Virus record (IMG/VR): IMGVR_UViG_3300042542_001161
Location: 1-20,903 of that record
Strand: one strand, 5' to 3'
DNA: 20,903 nucleotides
Source of the DNA: a virus
The notes beneath the pieces are model-generated. The model was given only the letters and a program-made list of their open reading frames with translations. It made no database searches and was not told the DNA's origin. Made by a program: the position numbers and the translations under genes. The first letter of the stretch is position 1. The number at the start of each line of letters is the position of its first letter. This document shows, in pieces, positions 20,570 through 20,903 of this stretch.

Positions 20570-20903
20570 TATGCCTCCAACGCTTCAATACGGGCAGTTA
20601 ATTGTTCAATCACTGCTTGTTGTTCTTGAACAGTTTTAACTAGCAACCAGGTAATTTCCGTTGCATTAACAGACTTGATGTCTGTAGTTTCTTCATCTTC
20701 TGGATTAAGTTTACCTTCATAGGTGTGAACCGTATCTGGAAGCACCAACTCAATTTCGTTAGCAACAACACCAAGACCTTTGGAACCAGCCTGTAAACCG
20801 CCTTTGCCGTTGTGTTCCCACTCACGAACACGGACCTGCATAAGTTCTGCTGTGCCTTTGTCGTAGTCACGTACATTGTCTTTGAGGCGAATGTCTGATA
20901 GTG
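20569..20903 (-). CDS. C-terminal S74 self-cleaving chaperone domain of a tail fibre/spike (partial)
   Basis: The frame stays open to the window edge, so the ATG at 20841 is internal. The visible 111 codons begin 'LSDIRLKDNVRDYDKGTAEL', the S-D-x-R-x-K signature of the peptidase S74/endosialidase intramolecular chaperone. 'REWEHNGKGGLQAGSKGLGV' and 'VANEIELVLPD' follow, then 'SVNATEITWLLVKTVQEQQA' and a coiled-coil end. In this family the domain drives trimerisation of the beta-helical fibre upstream of it and is then released by cleavage just before the conserved Ser. The receptor-binding body lies outside the window. The gene ends in a TAATG overlap with the next fibre gene. Confidence 0.9.
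   Translation of the reverse strand, partial: LSDIRLKDNVRDYDKGTAELMQVRVREWEHNGKGGLQAGSKGLGVVANEIELVLPDTVHTYEGKLNPEDEETTDIKSVNATEITWLLVKTVQEQQAVIEQLTARIEALEA

Overview
The window is a continuous stretch of a tailed bacteriophage (Caudoviricetes) genome or prophage, with every supported gene on the minus strand. Genes are packed tightly: ATGA and TAATG stop/start overlaps are the rule, no gap exceeds about 100 bases, and I see no tRNA, CRISPR array or insertion sequence. Base composition looks moderate (roughly mid-40s %GC by eye). The host cannot be read directly. A Gp88-type protein, a proteasome-beta-like peptidase and a VanY-like M15 endolysin are compatible with a phage of Actinobacteria, but that is inference.

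Read in the direction of transcription (20903 down to 1), the window opens with the C-terminal S74 self-cleaving chaperone domain of a tail fibre or spike, cut by the window edge. A tail-adhesin region of about 10 kb follows (20569 to 11392). It is built from reused modules: three proteins share a short 'PGVCTS..RP' N-terminal module but carry different C-terminal domains (C1q-like, jelly-roll-like, glycine-rich). Two proteins share an Mtd-type N-terminal domain, two are fibronectin-III plus glycine-rich proteins, two are small 'DENNIV' proteins, two are small beta-rich proteins and two share a 'DFPNSPS' N-terminus. Very small ORFs with good ribosome binding sites sit between some of them.

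A 2-oxoglutarate/Fe(II) oxygenase, an M15 endolysin, a KTSC-domain protein and three small unknowns lead to the terminase large subunit (8886 to 7327). Two Gly/Pro/Asn-rich unknown proteins, a Gp88-family protein, a small membrane-anchored coiled-coil protein, a small HTH protein and a calcineurin-like metallophosphoesterase follow. Then comes a proteasome-beta/HslV-like N-terminal nucleophile hydrolase with an intact Thr/Asp/Lys catalytic set, a holin-like small membrane protein, the portal, a coiled-coil scaffold candidate and the first 21 codons of the probable major capsid protein.

The most notable element is the proteasome-beta-like peptidase inside the head-assembly gene block, where tailed phages often keep a prohead protease. 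The second is the modular adhesin region, where shared N-terminal pieces are joined to different receptor-binding C-termini. All functions are read from sequence motifs by eye; no database search was run.
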